A stretch of DNA of 64,000 nt from Pelomyxa schiedti (lineage: Eukaryota > Evosea > Pelobiontida > Pelomyxidae), in the NCBI GenBank assembly GCA_020536535.1, contig JAHLWZ010000810.1, positions 62,001 through 126,000 of the forward strand, written 5' to 3'. Below are positions 62,206-64,000 of the stretch, piece by piece. Every line of letters starts with the position of its first letter. The stretch's first letter is position 1. The translations under genes and the position numbers were made by a program. The notes under the pieces are model-generated. The model had not been told where the DNA came from and ran no database searches. It saw only the letters and a list, made by a program, of their open reading frames with translations.

Positions 62206-64000
62206 ATGGCAGCCAACGTAATGGTTCGCTCGCCCTTTCTTACTTGGTCTTTTTTTCCCACAAGTCTCACGTTGTCTTTTTTTTGTGGTTTTTTTCCTTC
62301 CTTTTCTAGCCCATGCAACAATTGTTATCAGGGCCACCTGAAATCCCACGCGAGGACATAATTTTCAACCTCGATAATGACAGAATTGGTGGAGGTGCCT
62401 ACGGTGATGTGTATAGGGCAATTGTAAAAGGAATCAAAGTGGCCATCAAAGTGCCAAAAAAACAACAATGGGAAACTGAGGCAGAACTCCAGGCTTTTAA
62501 AGACGAAGTCGCCATTCTCAAGTACTTTTTCCATTACATGCAAATACCTCAGAAGAATAACGTACTTAGGGGAATATTCCACACCAATGTTGTACTTTTC
62601 TTAGGTGACTAACGCCCAATTCAATGTTGCCTTTGACACTTCACAGGAGCTTGCACTGCTCCAGGAAACGTCATTATCGTTTTAGAGCGCATGATGTGTG
62701 ATGTGGACAGGCTGATTCACAAGCCCTTGGACACTGTTCCTCCTGAACTGCAAAACTTCCTTAAGGGTGGATTTAGTTTGTATAGAAAGCTTAAAATTGC
62801 TTATGAAACTGTACTTTTCTCCTTGCCTTTTATATCTTCCATAACTATATAAAACAAGGTTTTGGGAGTAAGCTGGCTTCACGATATCTGCAACATTGTC
62901 CACCGAGACTTGAAGCCCGCCAATTTACTAGTAAGCGCAAAACAATGGGGTGGGCAAGTTAACATTCATCTCAGTTGGATGACAACTTTCACGTGAAAGT
63001 CACTGATTTTGGTTTTTCTGAAATATATAGGGCTGATAAACGACAATGCGAGATGAAAGGAACAGGTTTGCACACTCACCAAAAACCTTTTTGTTTTTTC
63101 ACCTGTTGCGTAGCTTTGTACATTGCCCCTGAAATTTGGAAGCTTGAAGTCTGCTCGAAAGCTTCTGATGTGTATTTCCTCACAGCCTTTTTATTTTATT
63201 TTTTTTTAGAAAAAAAAAATATCTCCTTATCACTTATTTAGGTATTCTTTTGGTCTCATTCTTTGGGAGCTTCTCACTGAGGAAGATCCATTTGCTGCGT
63301 ATAATGACATAGAACCGTTTTATCAAGTAAAGTTTGAACATTTAAATGTTTTTTTCCTAATATGAACAGGATGTCATTGTACGTGGGCTGAGGCCTATCA
63401 TTCCTGCGCAAATTCCATTTAGAAGAAGAACACCAGAGTCTACCTCTGTCACAACTAGGATACCACTTCCTACCTCACTTGTATGCTTGATATCATTTTT
63501 CTAAGTCTTGTTCAACACGTTGCAGGCACTTCTAATGCAAGAATGCTGGAATACTGACCCAAAAGCTCGTCCTACAATGCCACAGTTACAAGTGAAAATT
63601 GAGAATATTATTCTTGAAATTCTTGTAGAGTCACCAGCTGCCAGAACTTTCTGGTCAACCTATCTGCGAGGAGTGCGTGTTCACTTTTTGCCATGTTTTA
63701 CTGTAACTCAATAGCCACAAGGAAGGTGGCAGTTTTAAGGAAGTTGTTACATGGGATGAGTTTATGAATGCTCTTTCATATGCCTCTGCTATACCTGCAG
63801 AGAATTTGAAACCTTTGCAATCTCTCTTTTGCCGTATGTTCTGAATGCATCTCGATGGCGACGTGTAACTGTTCACAGCTGGTGACCCGGCTGAAAATAA
63901 TCCTGGAAGCTTGGTCAGTTTGTCGCGGTTTGATCTTATGGAAAAATGGTTTGGGGACTTCTTCCTTCCAGAAGGGAAGCCCATTCTGTTTGAGGTATCC
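62206..64000 (+). CDS. Shk-type SH2-kinase (TKL family), runs off right edge
   Basis: Exon 1 is short (MAANVM, 62206-62223); a T-rich intron leads to PMQQLLSGPPEIPREDIIF, where GPPEIP immediately before the kinase is typical of Dictyostelium Shk kinases. Kinase motifs: IGGGAYGDVYRA (Gly loop, ~62388), VAIKV (Lys, ~62440), HTNVVLFLGAC, IVHRDLKPANLL (catalytic loop, ~62895), VTDFGFSE (DFG, ~63000), LYIAPEIW (~63117), SFGLILWELLTEEDPF, and LMQECWNTDPKARPTMPQL. After the kinase come VTWDEFMNALSYAS near 63745 and LSRFDLMEKWFGDFFLP near 63925, equivalent to the helical linker that precedes the SH2 domain in Shk proteins. The SH2 domain itself should begin just beyond 64000. Catalytic Lys, HRD and DFG are all present, so the kinase should be active. 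Confidence 0.85.

Overview
The window is nuclear DNA of a compact, intron-rich protist genome. Genes lie on both strands at roughly one per 2.5 kb, and most are split by many very short GT-AG introns (about 28-120 nt; several that I resolved exactly are 28-55 nt). Intergenic gaps are usually 80-600 nt. No bacterial features, tRNA, rRNA, transposase or reverse transcriptase were recognised. Gene content points to an amoebozoan: a TKL kinase of the Dictyostelium Shk (SH2-kinase) type, a STAT-like protein, a BEACH-type giant protein and many signalling GTPase/ubiquitin proteins. A serine O-acetyltransferase of the kind anaerobic Archamoebae use for cysteine synthesis hints at a Pelomyxa/Mastigamoeba-like organism. 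That placement is inference.

Layout: 1-4841 (-) N-terminal part of a BEACH-family candidate. 5276-6223 (+) Rab1. 6407-13130 (+) a large DENN-WD40 (SCD1-type) protein with a Pro/Thr/Ser-rich tail. 13371-14434 (+) degenerate Rho-like GTPase, followed at 14504-15649 (+) by an F-box plus Hint-domain coding region with no start codon of its own. 15818-17261 (-) serine acetyltransferase. 17399-18626 (-) unrecognised protein. 18879-23198 (-) large unrecognised membrane protein. 23392-26928 (-) NOP14. 26929-27500 contains a ~190-nt imperfect inverted repeat. 27501-28781 (+) intronless orphan gene. About 28778-30585 (-) TBC/BUB2-like RabGAP. 30586-31260 contains a 59-bp direct repeat pair. 31261-33826 (-) Ulp1/SENP protease. 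34021-35158 (-) EF-hand protein. 35334-36997 (-) THOC5-like. 37351-39690 (+) phytepsin-like aspartic protease with a saposin-like insert. 39805-41501 (+) SURF6 family. 41754-43667 (+) right-handed beta-helix protein. 43922-48424 (-) USP7. 48622-49702 (+) proteasome alpha-3 (PSMA3). 49782-52477 (+) coiled-coil protein. 52565-55447 (-) DDX21-like helicase. 55696-57468 (+) STAT-like protein with an altered SH2 domain. 57563-61397 (+) PIG-O. 61509-61822 (-) small tail-anchored protein candidate. 62206-end (+) Shk-type kinase, cut by the window edge.

Themes: several genes serve ribosome biogenesis (NOP14, SURF6, DDX21), ubiquitin/SUMO/proteasome functions (USP7, Ulp1, PSMA3, F-box) and membrane traffic (Rab1, DENN, TBC, BEACH). 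This is a normal eukaryotic mix, not an operon. Exon boundaries were read by eye from frame continuity and splice signals, so spans are more secure than every internal junction.
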